63,379 nucleotides of DNA from contig NZ_VKGK01000031.1 in NCBI RefSeq assembly GCF_007197645.1, forward strand, positions 1-63,379, in the 5' to 3' direction. The position numbers were made by a program, and so were the translations under genes. The DNA is from Shewanella hanedai. GTDB lineage: Bacteria > Pseudomonadota > Gammaproteobacteria > Enterobacterales > Shewanellaceae. Below the pieces are notes generated by a model. That model saw nothing but the letters and a program-made list of their open reading frames with translations. It made no database searches and was not told the DNA's origin. Below are positions 27,965 to 37,041 of the stretch, in pieces (position 1 is the stretch's first letter; each line of letters starts with the position of its first letter).

Positions 27965-28870
27965 ATGGGTGAAACTGATTATTTGGCCTTAGATGGTCGC
28001 TTACTGCGGTTATTCTTAACCGTATTTGATTTAGGCTCGGTTTCTGGGGCTGCCGATAAACTTGATCTCAACCAGTCGACTGTCAGTAATGGGCTGGAAA
28101 GATTAAGGCGAATCATAGGTGAGCCACTGTTTGTTCGTGCAGGGCGGGGGATCACACCGACTCAAGAAGCGAATAGGCTGGCTCCGCTTGCCAGAGAGTT
28201 ATTGGCTAAGTTTGAACAGTTTGTTGAGGCTGAGGAGTATCAAGCTGAAAATGAGACGCGGCCTTTTATTGTCGCCGCCAATGACTATGAGCGAGATATT
28301 TTGCTGCCTAAGCTATTAGTCAAGTTAAGGAGCTTAGCTCCCAATGCTGGCCTTAAAGTGTTGACTGCTGGGGCAAAGGAAACGGTATTGGAGCAGCTTA
28401 GGCAAGGGGAGATAGATCTGGTTCTTTCACCCAGTATTGACGCTAATGTGGATGATCTTAAGCAGCAGTGGTTGTTTTCTGACAGCGACTCGCTTTTTTA
28501 TGATGGTGAGATAATCAAAGGCCATGTCACCCTTGAGCGATATGTCGCATTGCCTCATGCCAGGATTGTGTTTGCTCATTCAGGCCGCTCCGAAATAGAT
28601 GAAGTGCTAACAGGCCTTAAGCTGGAGCGGGACATTAAGCTTGAGGTGCCCAACTTCTCAGCTCTTTCATCAATGATGAAAGGGACAAACTTGATCACCA
28701 CACTTCCCTCAAAAACTGGGATTTCACTGCTGAATAACATGACTAAGCAGGCCACACCTATTGCATTGAGTGATATTAATATCTATCAATTTTGGCACCA
28801 AGCTTACACTCATTCACCTAGACATAAGTGGCTTCGAGGGGTCATGAAGCAACTGGCTGAAGAGTTGTAA
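27965..28870 (+). CDS. LysR-type transcriptional regulator
   Basis: A 301-residue regulator. The N-terminal winged helix-turn-helix (LDGRLLRLFLTVFDLGSVSGAADKLDLNQSTVSNGLERLRRIIGEPLFVRAGRGITPT) is typical of the family, and the C-terminal part is a substrate-binding type domain starting at about residue 95. It is divergent from the MBL hydrolase gene with a 78-bp gap, so it probably regulates it. The effector is unknown. A hairpin without a T run follows the stop. Confidence 0.88.
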   Translation: MGETDYLALDGRLLRLFLTVFDLGSVSGAADKLDLNQSTVSNGLERLRRIIGEPLFVRAGRGITPTQEANRLAPLARELLAKFEQFVEAEEYQAENETRPFIVAANDYERDILLPKLLVKLRSLAPNAGLKVLTAGAKETVLEQLRQGEIDLVLSPSIDANVDDLKQQWLFSDSDSLFYDGEIIKGHVTLERYVALPHARIVFAHSGRSEIDEVLTGLKLERDIKLEVPNFSALSSMMKGTNLITTLPSKTGISLLNNMTKQATPIALSDINIYQFWHQAYTHSPRHKWLRGVMKQLAEEL

Positions 28871-28875
28871 TTTAG

Positions 28876-28903
28876 CTCAGAGCCAGTCAATCTTGGCTCT
28901 GAG
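28876..28903. terminator. hairpin after the LysR gene
   Basis: CTCAGAGCCA pairs with TGGCTCTGAG (10-bp stem, 8-base loop). No T run follows on the plus strand, so termination may be weak. Confidence 0.65.
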
Positions 28904-28938
28904 TGATTAAGATGAAGTAAGTGGCGATCAGCAGTATC

Positions 28939-28954
28939 TTATACTGATTGGTAT
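28939..28954. repeat. solo MITE terminal repeat at the end of the nucleoside hydrolase gene
   Basis: TTATACTGATTGGTAT is identical to the 16-bp right end of the MITE at 26539-26819. No second end was found nearby. Its last base overlaps the stop codon TAA (28956-28954) of the nucleoside hydrolase. Confidence 0.65.
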
Positions 28955-29892
28955 TAATGAGAATAGCTTTCAAGGCGCTCGACTAAGAGGTCAATGAATC
29001 CCGCTCTATTGATATCAAACAGTACACTGGCGTTGGTTTTGTTACCAGTGAGGCCATAACGGTCAACAACGGTCATCCCCTGAGTGTGTTCCCCTTTGGT
29101 TTCTATTCCTACCCAGCACTCATGAGCTGTGAACAGTTCAGGCTTAAGTAACCAAGCAATGGTGCAAGGGTCATGCAGCGGTGCACCGGTGAACCCCCAT
29201 TTAGGATCTCTGTGATAGATAATGAAGAAATCGAGTAGATCGGCGACACATTGCGCTATCGGGTTATCTATAGCACGGATACGGGCAATGTCCTCATCCA
29301 TGACCTGAGCCTGATGAGTGACATCTAGGCCGCACATGGTGATAGGAATCCCCGCTCTGAATACAATATCAGCAGCTTCAGGGTCAACAAAAATATTAAA
29401 CTCAGCCGCTGGTGTCCAGTTGCCCACTCCTGCCGCACCGCCCATTAAGACGATGCGCTCAATCTTGTGGTGTAACTCAGGGTGCCCTGCCAGTAACAGT
29501 GCTATGTTGGTTAGAGGGCCAGTAGGTACTAGCGTTACAGGAACTTCACTTTCTCTTAGTTTTAGCGCCATCAATTCAACCGCAGTCATATCAAGTGGCG
29601 GGAAGCTCGGATCCGGCAGTATCGGACCATCAAGCCCAGTTTCGCCATGGACATTGTCGGCAATAATGAGGTCACGCGCCAAAGGTGTTAGAGCACCGCC
29701 AGCAACGGGGATATCGCTGCGGCCTAAAAGCGTGAGTATCCTTAGGGCATTATTGAGCGTCTTCTCTGGGGTTTGATTTCCTGCGCTGGTGGTCACGGCA
29801 AGGGGGGTAAATGCGTCGCCACTTAAGGCTAAAATAAGGGCTATCGCGTCGTCATGGCCAGGGTCACAATCAAGAATAATAGGGCGTGTCAT
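28954..29892 (-). CDS. rihA: ribonucleoside hydrolase, RihA-like
   Basis: A 312-residue enzyme of the inosine-uridine nucleoside N-ribohydrolase family. The N-terminal calcium-binding motif DCDPGHDDA, the VHGETGLDG, MGGAAGVGNWTPAAEFN and HDPCTIAWLLKPELF segments match E. coli RihA closely. It cleaves nucleosides to base plus ribose in the cytosol. The start was moved from 29931 to 29892 because GAGGAC lies at proper distance and the RihA N-terminus (MxxPIxLDCDPGHDD) aligns. Its neighbour across a 300-bp gap is adenosine deaminase, so the two share nucleoside salvage. Confidence 0.9.
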   Translation of the reverse strand: MTRPIILDCDPGHDDAIALILALSGDAFTPLAVTTSAGNQTPEKTLNNALRILTLLGRSDIPVAGGALTPLARDLIIADNVHGETGLDGPILPDPSFPPLDMTAVELMALKLRESEVPVTLVPTGPLTNIALLLAGHPELHHKIERIVLMGGAAGVGNWTPAAEFNIFVDPEAADIVFRAGIPITMCGLDVTHQAQVMDEDIARIRAIDNPIAQCVADLLDFFIIYHRDPKWGFTGAPLHDPCTIAWLLKPELFTAHECWVGIETKGEHTQGMTVVDRYGLTGNKTNASVLFDINRAGFIDLLVERLESYSH

Positions 29893-30047
29893 TGTCAGTC
29901 CTCTTTTATGGGTAGAGATGCAGACTAGCATTAAAATTTATAGGAACTAGCATGACTTTTTATATTAATGTGAGTCTGAGCAGTGTGTTACATGCTTGTA
30001 TATGGATTGCAGAAAGTGGGACAAAATGTTAGTCTTCGCTAATATCT

Positions 30048-30117
30048 GCTTCGTATAATCCCAATGATATGGTTTGGGAGTTTCTACCAAGAGCCTTAAA
30101 TTCTTGATTATGAAGTC
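30048..30117 (+). promoter_or_regulatory. adenine (purine) riboswitch upstream of add
   Basis: The sequence contains the full purine aptamer: P1 strand GCTTCGTA (30048-30055), J1/2 TAATCC, then ATATGGTTTGGGAGTTTCTACC, CAAGAGCCTTAAATTCTTG and the P1 partner GATTATGAAG. It closely follows the Vibrio vulnificus add adenine riboswitch. The discriminator is U (the T after GA in GATTATG), which selects adenine over guanine. It lies about 80 bp before the adenosine deaminase start. In Vibrio it activates translation when adenine is bound; the same is expected here. Confidence 0.95.
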
Positions 30118-30195
30118 TGTACTTTACATACCCTTAGTATGATTAGTCCTTTGTGGCCTTTTTATGCTGGTACTATCCAATAAAGGTAGAGACTC

Positions 30196-31200
30196 ATGAA
30201 TTATCAAGCCTTACCCAAGATCGATCTACATTGTCACTTAGATGGCAGTGTGCGTCCGCAAACGATTATCGAACTTGCGAATCAGCAAGATGTCACCATC
30301 CCAAGTCAGGACATTAATGAGATAAGCGAATTAATGATTGCCCCTGAAACTTGCCAAAATCTTGAAGAGTACTTGATGCGTTTCGAGCTGCCACTTTCTG
30401 TGATGCAGACTGAAGCAGGAATTGAGCGTATCTCTTTTGAACTGTTTGAAGATGCAGCTAAAGAGAATGTGAAATACTTCGAGGTGCGCTTTGGTCCTCA
30501 ACTGCATCAATTGCAGGGGTTAAGCTTCGACCAGATCATTGGCAGCGCGGTGAAAGGGATGAAACGTGCAGAAGCCATGTACGATATTAAAGGCAATTAT
30601 ATCCTCTCTATTCTTAGAACCATGGATAAAGGCAATATTAATCAGGTTATCGATGCGGGTGCCGCTTATCTGGATCATGGCGTTGTCGCATTTGATTTGG
30701 CGGGCGCTGAGCTCCCTGGTTTCTGCCACGAATTTATCCCTTACGCAAAATACGCCATCGAAAAAGGCTACCGCATTACCATCCATGCGGGTGAACAAGG
30801 TGTAGGTCAAAACGTATTTGATGCTGTGTCTCTGCTTGGTGCAGAGCGTGTTGGTCATGGTATCCACATTAAGGGACATCAAGAAGCTTACGACTTAGTG
30901 AAAGAGAAGTCGGTCGCACTTGAGACTTGCCCGAGCAGCAACATTCAAACTAAGGCTGTTGACGCGCTAAGTAACCATCCGATTAAAGACTTCTATAAAA
31001 ATGGTGTCTCTATCACCATTAATACTGACAATCGCACGGTATCTAATACCACGATGACAGATGAAGTACGTAAGGTGATGGAGGAGTTTAATCTGACACG
31101 TGAAGATTATTTCGCTATCTATAAAGTGAGTGTTGAGCAGTCTTTTGCCTCCGATGCTGTCAAACAAGCCCTGCTTAAGTTTGCAGACTGGTATTTATAA
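30196..31200 (+). CDS. add: adenosine deaminase
   Basis: A 334-residue enzyme. The metal and catalytic residues are in KIDLHCHLDGS (HxH), HAGE (catalytic Glu with His), and NTDNRTVSNT (SLNTDDP-type motif). It converts adenosine or deoxyadenosine to inosine in the cytosol, in purine salvage. An adenine riboswitch lies upstream, and a strong hairpin downstream. The reduced SLNTDDP match (ITINTDNRTVS) is acceptable for bacterial Add-type enzymes. Confidence 0.93.
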   Translation: MNYQALPKIDLHCHLDGSVRPQTIIELANQQDVTIPSQDINEISELMIAPETCQNLEEYLMRFELPLSVMQTEAGIERISFELFEDAAKENVKYFEVRFGPQLHQLQGLSFDQIIGSAVKGMKRAEAMYDIKGNYILSILRTMDKGNINQVIDAGAAYLDHGVVAFDLAGAELPGFCHEFIPYAKYAIEKGYRITIHAGEQGVGQNVFDAVSLLGAERVGHGIHIKGHQEAYDLVKEKSVALETCPSSNIQTKAVDALSNHPIKDFYKNGVSITINTDNRTVSNTTMTDEVRKVMEEFNLTREDYFAIYKVSVEQSFASDAVKQALLKFADWYL

Positions 31201-31231
31201 TCCTCTCTACTTTCAATAAATGTCATATCAA

Positions 31232-31265
31232 CCAATCACATTAAAATATACCTTGATGTGATTGG
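31232..31265 (+). terminator. terminator-like hairpin after add
   Basis: CCAATCACAT pairs with ATGTGATTGG (10-bp stem). A short T-rich sequence (CTCCTCTTTC) follows, which is a weak T tract. Confidence 0.75.
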
Positions 31266-32196
31266 CTCCTCTTTCCCGCTTTTTGCTGAAACTCATCACT
31301 CTTTTCTTTTATAGCGCTTAAGGCTTAGGTCATTTGGGTTATTAAAAATTCAATGCGATTATTTTAAGTTATCATTTCCTATGAAAAGTAATTGAAATGA
31401 TTAAAGTACTTAACAATAAGCCCAAGTAAGGCAGTGCTTCTTTTTTTATCGAATCCTCACTGAAGAGTGAACTCTGGCTGGGTGAGTAGATCTTTAGTTC
31501 AATGGGGATTAATGTTTAGGAGAAAGAAAATATTACTTTCGGTTAATGAATTTACACATGAAATGAGAATATTTACCCAGATCAAAAACGCAACAAAAAA
31601 AGAACAATTAGAGCGTTTTGCGATCGAATATTGATCAGGAATAGGGTTGGATCAGCTTTATGACTGTAATGCCAAAGCGTAAATCTGAACTCATGCAATT
31701 TGTTTTAATTATAAGCATTTAAGTGATTGGTAATATTACATATTGTAATGCTACTTTATTTAGCGATACTTTTTGTAATACCAAATCAACTCAGATTACT
31801 TTTTATATTATTTGTATCAAACTGTATCTTCTATTTCATTGTATTTACAGTTAATTAACTTTAACAAATGTATCACTTCTTGAGTTCAGGTGGTGTAAGC
31901 CTTTTAATATATTCTGTTAGCAATGTGTAACAGTGGTCTTCTTTTAATTTAACTGTCTGTATTTAACAAGTTGGCTGCATTAGGAAAGACGTGTTTTCAA
32001 TTAATTGTATAGTCATTAGATATGTGTTAATTAAATAGCTGCAAACTACCTTGTGCATTTTCTTCTTAAATATAAAACCTTTCATAATGGTATTTTGTAA
32101 GTTGGTTTTACGCTTCTATATAATGACTTAATTTATATGGAAATAAGAGACTTCAACTGGTTGATAAACAGTGTTAATTAAACGGAGTTGGGTATT
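31266..32196. other. long AT-rich upstream region of the GadC-like operon
   Basis: About 930 bp without a supported gene. One frame at 31512-31634 (ATG; 40 codons; basic N-terminus, MFRRKKILLSVNEF...) follows a weak Shine-Dalgarno (GGGG). It could be a leader peptide, but there is not enough support to call it. The length suggests a complex promoter. No riboswitch or repeat was recognised. Confidence 0.55.
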
Positions 32197-33717
32197 ATGA
32201 CGAATGAAAAAAAGATAAGTAATGGGAGAATAGGTGTATTCGCACTGGCAATGTTAAATGTCGTTGCAGTTGTTAGTTTACGCGGTCTCCCTGCAGAAGC
32301 TGAATATGGTTTAAGTTCGGTGTTTTATTATATATTTGCAGCCGTTGTATTTCTTGTTCCTGTTTCTCTCGTTGCAGCAGAGTTAGCAACGGGCTGGTCT
32401 GAGAAAGGGGGTATATTTCGTTGGGTAGGTGAAGCTTTTGGTCCTAGGTTTGCCCTTGTCGCGGTATTTATGTTGTGGATTGAAGTCACTGTTTGGTTTC
32501 CTACCGCATTAACTTTTGGCTCGGTATCGCTCGCATTCATTGGTCCTGATACGACGTGGGATCAAGCGTTGTCAGAAAATAAATTCTTCATATTATCGAT
32601 AGTATTAGGAATTTATTGGTTTGCCACTTTTGTCGCCCTTCGTGGTACGTCAGCATTTGCCAAACTGGCTAAATGGGGTGGTTTAATCGGTACAATCATA
32701 CCTGGTATCGTGTTAATCGTGCTTGGTTTTTCTTATATGTTGTTCTCTGGTCAACCTTCACAAATTGAGATGACTTGGGGCAATCTAATCCCTGATTTTT
32801 CTAACTTTAATAATATTGTACTCGCGGCAAGTATATTTCTGTTCTACGCAGGTATGGAGATGAACGCCATTCATGTGTCAGAAGTTGATAATGCTGCGCG
32901 TAACTACCCTATCGCGATTGCCATTGCGGCAATTGGTACTGTATCCGTATTCGTTTTAGGTACCTTGGCTATTGCCTTTATCATCCCTCAACAAGACATC
33001 AGTTTAACCCAAAGCCTCTTAATCGCTTATGACAAGTTGTTTGCTTGGGCTGGTATCGGTTGGGCTTCACCTGTTGTTGCAGCTTGTCTTGCGCTTGGTG
33101 TGCTTGCTGGAGTGGTTGGTTGGGTAGCGGGTCCATCTTCTGCACTGTTAGTTGTGGCTAAAGGCGGGTATTTACCGCGATTTTGGCAACATACCAATAA
33201 GAATGGCATGGCAACCCACATTATGTTGGCACAAGCCATATTAGTGACCTTAATCTCGACCATATTTGTGGTATTGCCATCGGTTCAAGCTGCTTACCAA
33301 ATACTGAGTCAGTTAACGGTTGTTCTGTATTTGATTATGTATTTGATGATGTTTGCTGCTGCTATTTATCTTCGATACAGTCAGCCAAACCGACCTCGTC
33401 CCTATAAGATTCCTGGTGGTGATTTGGGTATGTGGCTCATTGCTGGTTTAGGCTTTATTGGGTCATTAATTGCGTTCCTATTTTCATATATCCCACCTGC
33501 TCAAATCTCAGTTGGTAGCCCTGAAGAATTTGTCGGGTTTCTTATTTTGTTGACCGTGTTTTTCGTTTCAATGCCACTTGTTATTTACCAGATCCGTAAA
33601 CCACATTGGAAAGATGAATCTGTAACCGATTTTGCGCCATTTACTTGGGAAATCGAAGGGATACATCCTGGAATTATAAACACTTCAGATAAAGTCACTC
33701 ATGAATTAAATAAGTAG
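32197..33717 (+). CDS. GadC-like amino acid permease (APC superfamily)
   Basis: About 506 residues with 12 membrane spans. Its N-terminus (ALAMLNVVAVVSLRGLPAEAEYG) and the FPTALTF, WVAGPSSALLVVAKGGYLP and FSYIPPAQI segments resemble E. coli GadC and other glutamate:GABA-type antiporters. The C-terminal tail is about 40 residues and ends in HELNK, without the GadC plug motif, so the activity may not be acid-gated. The start is set at the ATG 32197, 9 bp after CGGAG; the frame also opens upstream at TTG 32188. First gene of an operon with glutaminase and a porin. Confidence 0.85.
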   Translation: MTNEKKISNGRIGVFALAMLNVVAVVSLRGLPAEAEYGLSSVFYYIFAAVVFLVPVSLVAAELATGWSEKGGIFRWVGEAFGPRFALVAVFMLWIEVTVWFPTALTFGSVSLAFIGPDTTWDQALSENKFFILSIVLGIYWFATFVALRGTSAFAKLAKWGGLIGTIIPGIVLIVLGFSYMLFSGQPSQIEMTWGNLIPDFSNFNNIVLAASIFLFYAGMEMNAIHVSEVDNAARNYPIAIAIAAIGTVSVFVLGTLAIAFIIPQQDISLTQSLLIAYDKLFAWAGIGWASPVVAACLALGVLAGVVGWVAGPSSALLVVAKGGYLPRFWQHTNKNGMATHIMLAQAILVTLISTIFVVLPSVQAAYQILSQLTVVLYLIMYLMMFAAAIYLRYSQPNRPRPYKIPGGDLGMWLIAGLGFIGSLIAFLFSYIPPAQISVGSPEEFVGFLILLTVFFVSMPLVIYQIRKPHWKDESVTDFAPFTWEIEGIHPGIINTSDKVTHELNK

Positions 33718-33732
33718 CTTAAGGAAAGTACC

Positions 33733-34677
33733 ATGTCTTCTTTAAATTCAAACATTGCGGCAGTAATGAAACAAGCCGTTGAGCAGTGCAAAGATAATAA
33801 AGGTGGAGAGAACGCTTCATATATTCCATTTTTATCATCTGTTCCATCAGAGTTAATTGGATTAGCGTTTGTCTCAGTGACTGGAGAAGTGATTAAAATT
33901 CAAGATGCTGATTATAAATATGCGCTTGAGTCTATTTCAAAAGTATTAACTTTGGCTTTAGCATTGGAGGAATCAGGTGCTGATGCTATTCATACAAAAG
34001 TAGGGGCTGAGCCAACAGGCTTACCGTTTAATTCTGTGATGGCGTTAGAGCTACACCAAGGCATGCCGTTAACCCCGCTTGTTAACGCTGGTGCAATGGC
34101 CACGGTGAGTATGATTGAAGCCACAGATAAAGAGCAGAGATGGAATAAGATCCTAGATTTTCAATCTGAACTGACCAATAGCAAAATCGAGTTGTCTGAT
34201 GAGGTCAATCAATCAGAACAAACGACTAATGAGCATAATCGTGCGATTGCTTACTTGCTTCAATCATCGGGGAGAATGTATTCAGAACCGATGGAGGCGT
34301 GTGATGTGTACACCCGTCAATGTTCAACACTGATTAACAGTGTTGAATTGGCAACGGTAGGCGCAACCTTGGCTAACGGTGGGGTGAATCCACTGTCAGG
34401 TAAGCAATTAATCAAAACCGAAAACATCCCACATATTCTCGCTGAAATGGTGATGGAAGGCCTTTACGACACGTCTGGAGACTGGGCTTATGATGTCGGT
34501 TTACCGGGGAAAAGTGGCGTAGGTGGCGGGTTGCTTACGGTTATTCCTAATGTGGGTGGGATTGCTGCATTTTCGCCGCGCCTAGACCCTTATGGCAATA
34601 GTGTGCGCGGGCAACAGATGATTAAACATGTTGCAAGAACAATGGGCTGGAATCTTTTTACCAGTCAGAAACACTAG
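33733..34677 (+). CDS. glsA: glutaminase A family
   Basis: A 314-residue enzyme of the serine-dependent glutaminase (beta-lactamase-like) fold. The S-x-x-K motif is at Ser67-Ile-Ser-Lys70 and the other active-site segments VNAGAMATVSM and LPGKSGVGGGLL follow the family pattern. It hydrolyses glutamine to glutamate and ammonia. It starts 16 bp after the permease stop, so the two are co-transcribed. In E. coli, YbaS works with GadC in the same way: glutamine uptake, ammonia release and glutamate exchange raise cytoplasmic pH. The role here may be acid tolerance or glutamine use. Confidence 0.9.
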   Translation: MSSLNSNIAAVMKQAVEQCKDNKGGENASYIPFLSSVPSELIGLAFVSVTGEVIKIQDADYKYALESISKVLTLALALEESGADAIHTKVGAEPTGLPFNSVMALELHQGMPLTPLVNAGAMATVSMIEATDKEQRWNKILDFQSELTNSKIELSDEVNQSEQTTNEHNRAIAYLLQSSGRMYSEPMEACDVYTRQCSTLINSVELATVGATLANGGVNPLSGKQLIKTENIPHILAEMVMEGLYDTSGDWAYDVGLPGKSGVGGGLLTVIPNVGGIAAFSPRLDPYGNSVRGQQMIKHVARTMGWNLFTSQKH

Positions 34678-34759
34678 CCATAGAGGAACAAGTCAGCGCT
34701 TAAAACCCATTAGGCGCTTACTCGAAGTTTGTAGAACTAAAGATGAAAGGGAAGAGACA

Positions 34760-35917
34760 ATGAATAAGACACTTATTGCTACATCTATCGCTATCCTCAT
34801 GGCATCACCTTCGCTATCTGCTACCGAAATTTACAAGGACGCAAAAAACCAACTGACGTTGGGCGGGTATGGTGACTTTAGTGTGTTGAACACTAACGGT
34901 ACAACGGAGGTTGTGAATAACGCTTCACGTATCAACTTCCAGTTTAGCCATCGACTCGATAATGGCTTGAAAGCATTTAGCACCATGGAGTGGGGGATTA
35001 ACCCCTTTGATTCAAGTTTGGTCTATAACCGTGAGAGTCTGTTTTCATCGCAAAATAGTGACCTGTTAAAAAGCCGCTTGGCCTTTATCGGCGTTTCCTA
35101 TAACGAATACGGTAGCCTCACATTTGGTAAGCAGTGGAGTGCTTGGTATGACGTAGTTGGCGGCACAGATAATGCCTTTGTTTGGGGGGGAGCTGCAGGT
35201 GGTGAATATAGCTTGGATGGTTCTGGTGGCATAGACGGTGTGGGACGAGCTGACAAAGCGGTTCAGTACCGTAACACCATCGGAAATTTAAGCTTTACTT
35301 TGCAGGCGCAGTTACAGGATAACACCATTGATCTTACGGGCTTTGATAACGTCGATCCTAATGGTGTAAGCAGTCTGACTTACGGTAATACTTATGGTGG
35401 CTCAGCCACTTACGATGTCAATGACAAACTCAGTTTTTCAGTGGGTGGCAATCATGGTGAGTTTAAAGGCTTTGATAGTACCACCAATGAAAAAATTGAC
35501 ACGTCAGATGAAATCTATGGTGCCAGTGTTTCTTGGGGTACGCTGTCAGGCGATGGTTTATACCTGTCTGCCAACTACAACAAAAATAAGTATCATGAGA
35601 CTGATAATAACGGACGATTAATTCCCGAAGCTGATGGTATCGAGGCGATGGTGTCTTACTATGCTGACAACATTCGCTCTTATATTGTTTATAACTCACT
35701 GTCTGCAGATAATTACTCCTTCACCGGTGACGGTGGGGTTGGTCAGAATGTGACTGAGTATCATGAGCAGTCTTTGGTACCTGGGATCGCCTATATCTGG
35801 GATTCAACGCTCACTACTTATATCGAAGGTAAAATCGACATGAGTGACTATGTCACTAACGGTGTTAAGTCTGACGGCGACAGCGCGGTCGCTGTGGGTA
35901 TTCGTTACTACTTATAA
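34760..35917 (+). CDS. gram-negative porin
   Basis: A 385-residue outer-membrane beta-barrel precursor. The signal peptide is MNKTLIATSIAILMASPSLSATE. The mature protein starts IYKDAKNQLTLGGYGDFSV, typical of general porins (Porin_4 type), and the last residues form the usual aromatic end (VGIRYYL). The start was taken at 34760 (GGGAAGAG upstream), not at the earlier frame at 34628 that overlaps the glutaminase gene. It is the third gene of the operon and could supply glutamine or other amino acids to the periplasm. Confidence 0.88.
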   Translation: MNKTLIATSIAILMASPSLSATEIYKDAKNQLTLGGYGDFSVLNTNGTTEVVNNASRINFQFSHRLDNGLKAFSTMEWGINPFDSSLVYNRESLFSSQNSDLLKSRLAFIGVSYNEYGSLTFGKQWSAWYDVVGGTDNAFVWGGAAGGEYSLDGSGGIDGVGRADKAVQYRNTIGNLSFTLQAQLQDNTIDLTGFDNVDPNGVSSLTYGNTYGGSATYDVNDKLSFSVGGNHGEFKGFDSTTNEKIDTSDEIYGASVSWGTLSGDGLYLSANYNKNKYHETDNNGRLIPEADGIEAMVSYYADNIRSYIVYNSLSADNYSFTGDGGVGQNVTEYHEQSLVPGIAYIWDSTLTTYIEGKIDMSDYVTNGVKSDGDSAVAVGIRYYL

Positions 35918-35970
35918 TCAATACTTGCTGCACTCAAGTTCAATATCCTTTGATGTTGAATTTCTAACAT

Positions 35971-35998
35971 AAAAAAGACCATTAACTTGGTCTTTTTT
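35971..35998. terminator. terminator between the porin and the MBL gene
   Basis: AAAAAAGACC pairs with GGTCTTTTTT around a 10-base loop, with T runs on both strands. It serves the convergent genes at both sides. Confidence 0.9.
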
Positions 35999-36025
35999 AT
36001 GCCTTCCGATCGAGAATAAACCAGA

Positions 36026-36964
36026 TTAAAGTGCCAAGCGCACACCCTCCTTAGCGACGTTAAAGCCTTTTGATTTAACCTGCTGACTCTCTTTACTGTC
36101 GGGGTTCAATAATGGGTTGGTGTGATTGAAATGAATAAACCAGATTTTCTGTTTCTGCTTTAATGGCAAATCGTTAAATATCGCCATGCTTTCAGACACC
36201 AAAGGGTGGGGCACTTTAGACATATCACGGCCTTTGAGCTCACCATCAGCAAAGAATGTGGCATCAATAAGTACGTAATCAACGGTACTGATGAGATCGA
36301 CGATGCTCACCTTCCACTTTGACCATTTATCGATGTCAGGAATAAAGAGCGCAGACTTATTGGGCCCTTCAATGCGGTAGCCGACGGTTTCGGAGTATTC
36401 ATCGCGATGAGGGACTAAGAAGGGCGTGATCTTAATGTCATCGAACACTTGGGGTTGATTATCCTCAAGTGGACGCAGCGCAATATTGTGATGGCTGACC
36501 AACTGGCTCCAAGGGCCATTGGTTTTTAAAAACTGGCTCATTTTAGGCATCGCGTATACAGGGATATCTTTTGCGCCCATCGCTTCATGTCCCAAAAACA
36601 TTAAACCAGCATAATGGCCAATGTGTGCGTGGGTGATAAATAATCCGGCGAATTCGAATCGCTTATTTGGGGCTTCTTGATCCAGTTTAAACAGCTGTTC
36701 AGGGAAGTTTGGCGTCGCTTCAAACATATATTTCTTATTGGACTTGGGGTCGATTAATCCAAGTGAAACAGCCCCACGCCTAAGTTTCACATCATTCCAT
36801 CCCGGCATGCAGTGCTCTGCATAACAGCCTGTTTGAGGATAACCAGCATCTTGAGCCACCCCCAAAATATAGAGGTACGGGCTTTTATTTTCTGCGTGGA
36901 GTGAAAAACTCATGACGGTTAAAGCACAATTCACCACCACAAAGATAATACGTAATAACCCCAT
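36026..36964 (-). CDS. exported PqqB-like MBL-fold hydrolase
   Basis: About 312 residues. It begins with a signal peptide-like segment (MGLLRIIFVVVNCALTVMSFSLHA) after GGGAG, and the frame can also open upstream at TTG 36979. The fold is MBL: ILGVAQDAGYPQTGC near the N-terminus and ITHAHIGHYAGL. PqqB-type proteins share this N-terminal motif, but the second Asp of the HxHxDH motif is replaced by Gly, so the metal site is atypical. Substrate unknown, with no pqq gene nearby. Confidence 0.75.
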   Translation of the reverse strand: MGLLRIIFVVVNCALTVMSFSLHAENKSPYLYILGVAQDAGYPQTGCYAEHCMPGWNDVKLRRGAVSLGLIDPKSNKKYMFEATPNFPEQLFKLDQEAPNKRFEFAGLFITHAHIGHYAGLMFLGHEAMGAKDIPVYAMPKMSQFLKTNGPWSQLVSHHNIALRPLEDNQPQVFDDIKITPFLVPHRDEYSETVGYRIEGPNKSALFIPDIDKWSKWKVSIVDLISTVDYVLIDATFFADGELKGRDMSKVPHPLVSESMAIFNDLPLKQKQKIWFIHFNHTNPLLNPDSKESQQVKSKGFNVAKEGVRLAL

Positions 36965-37041
36965 CAACCACTCCCACAAAGATAAAAAAGCAACGTTGAC
37001 CCTAACCTAGCAGTCGCGCTATCTAGCATCAAGGCTAGCTT

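Noticed and set aside
31512..31634. 40-codon frame MFRRKKILLSVNEF... upstream of the GadC-like gene
   Set aside because: Weak ribosome-binding site, no conserved motif seen; could be a leader peptide but not supported enough to call.
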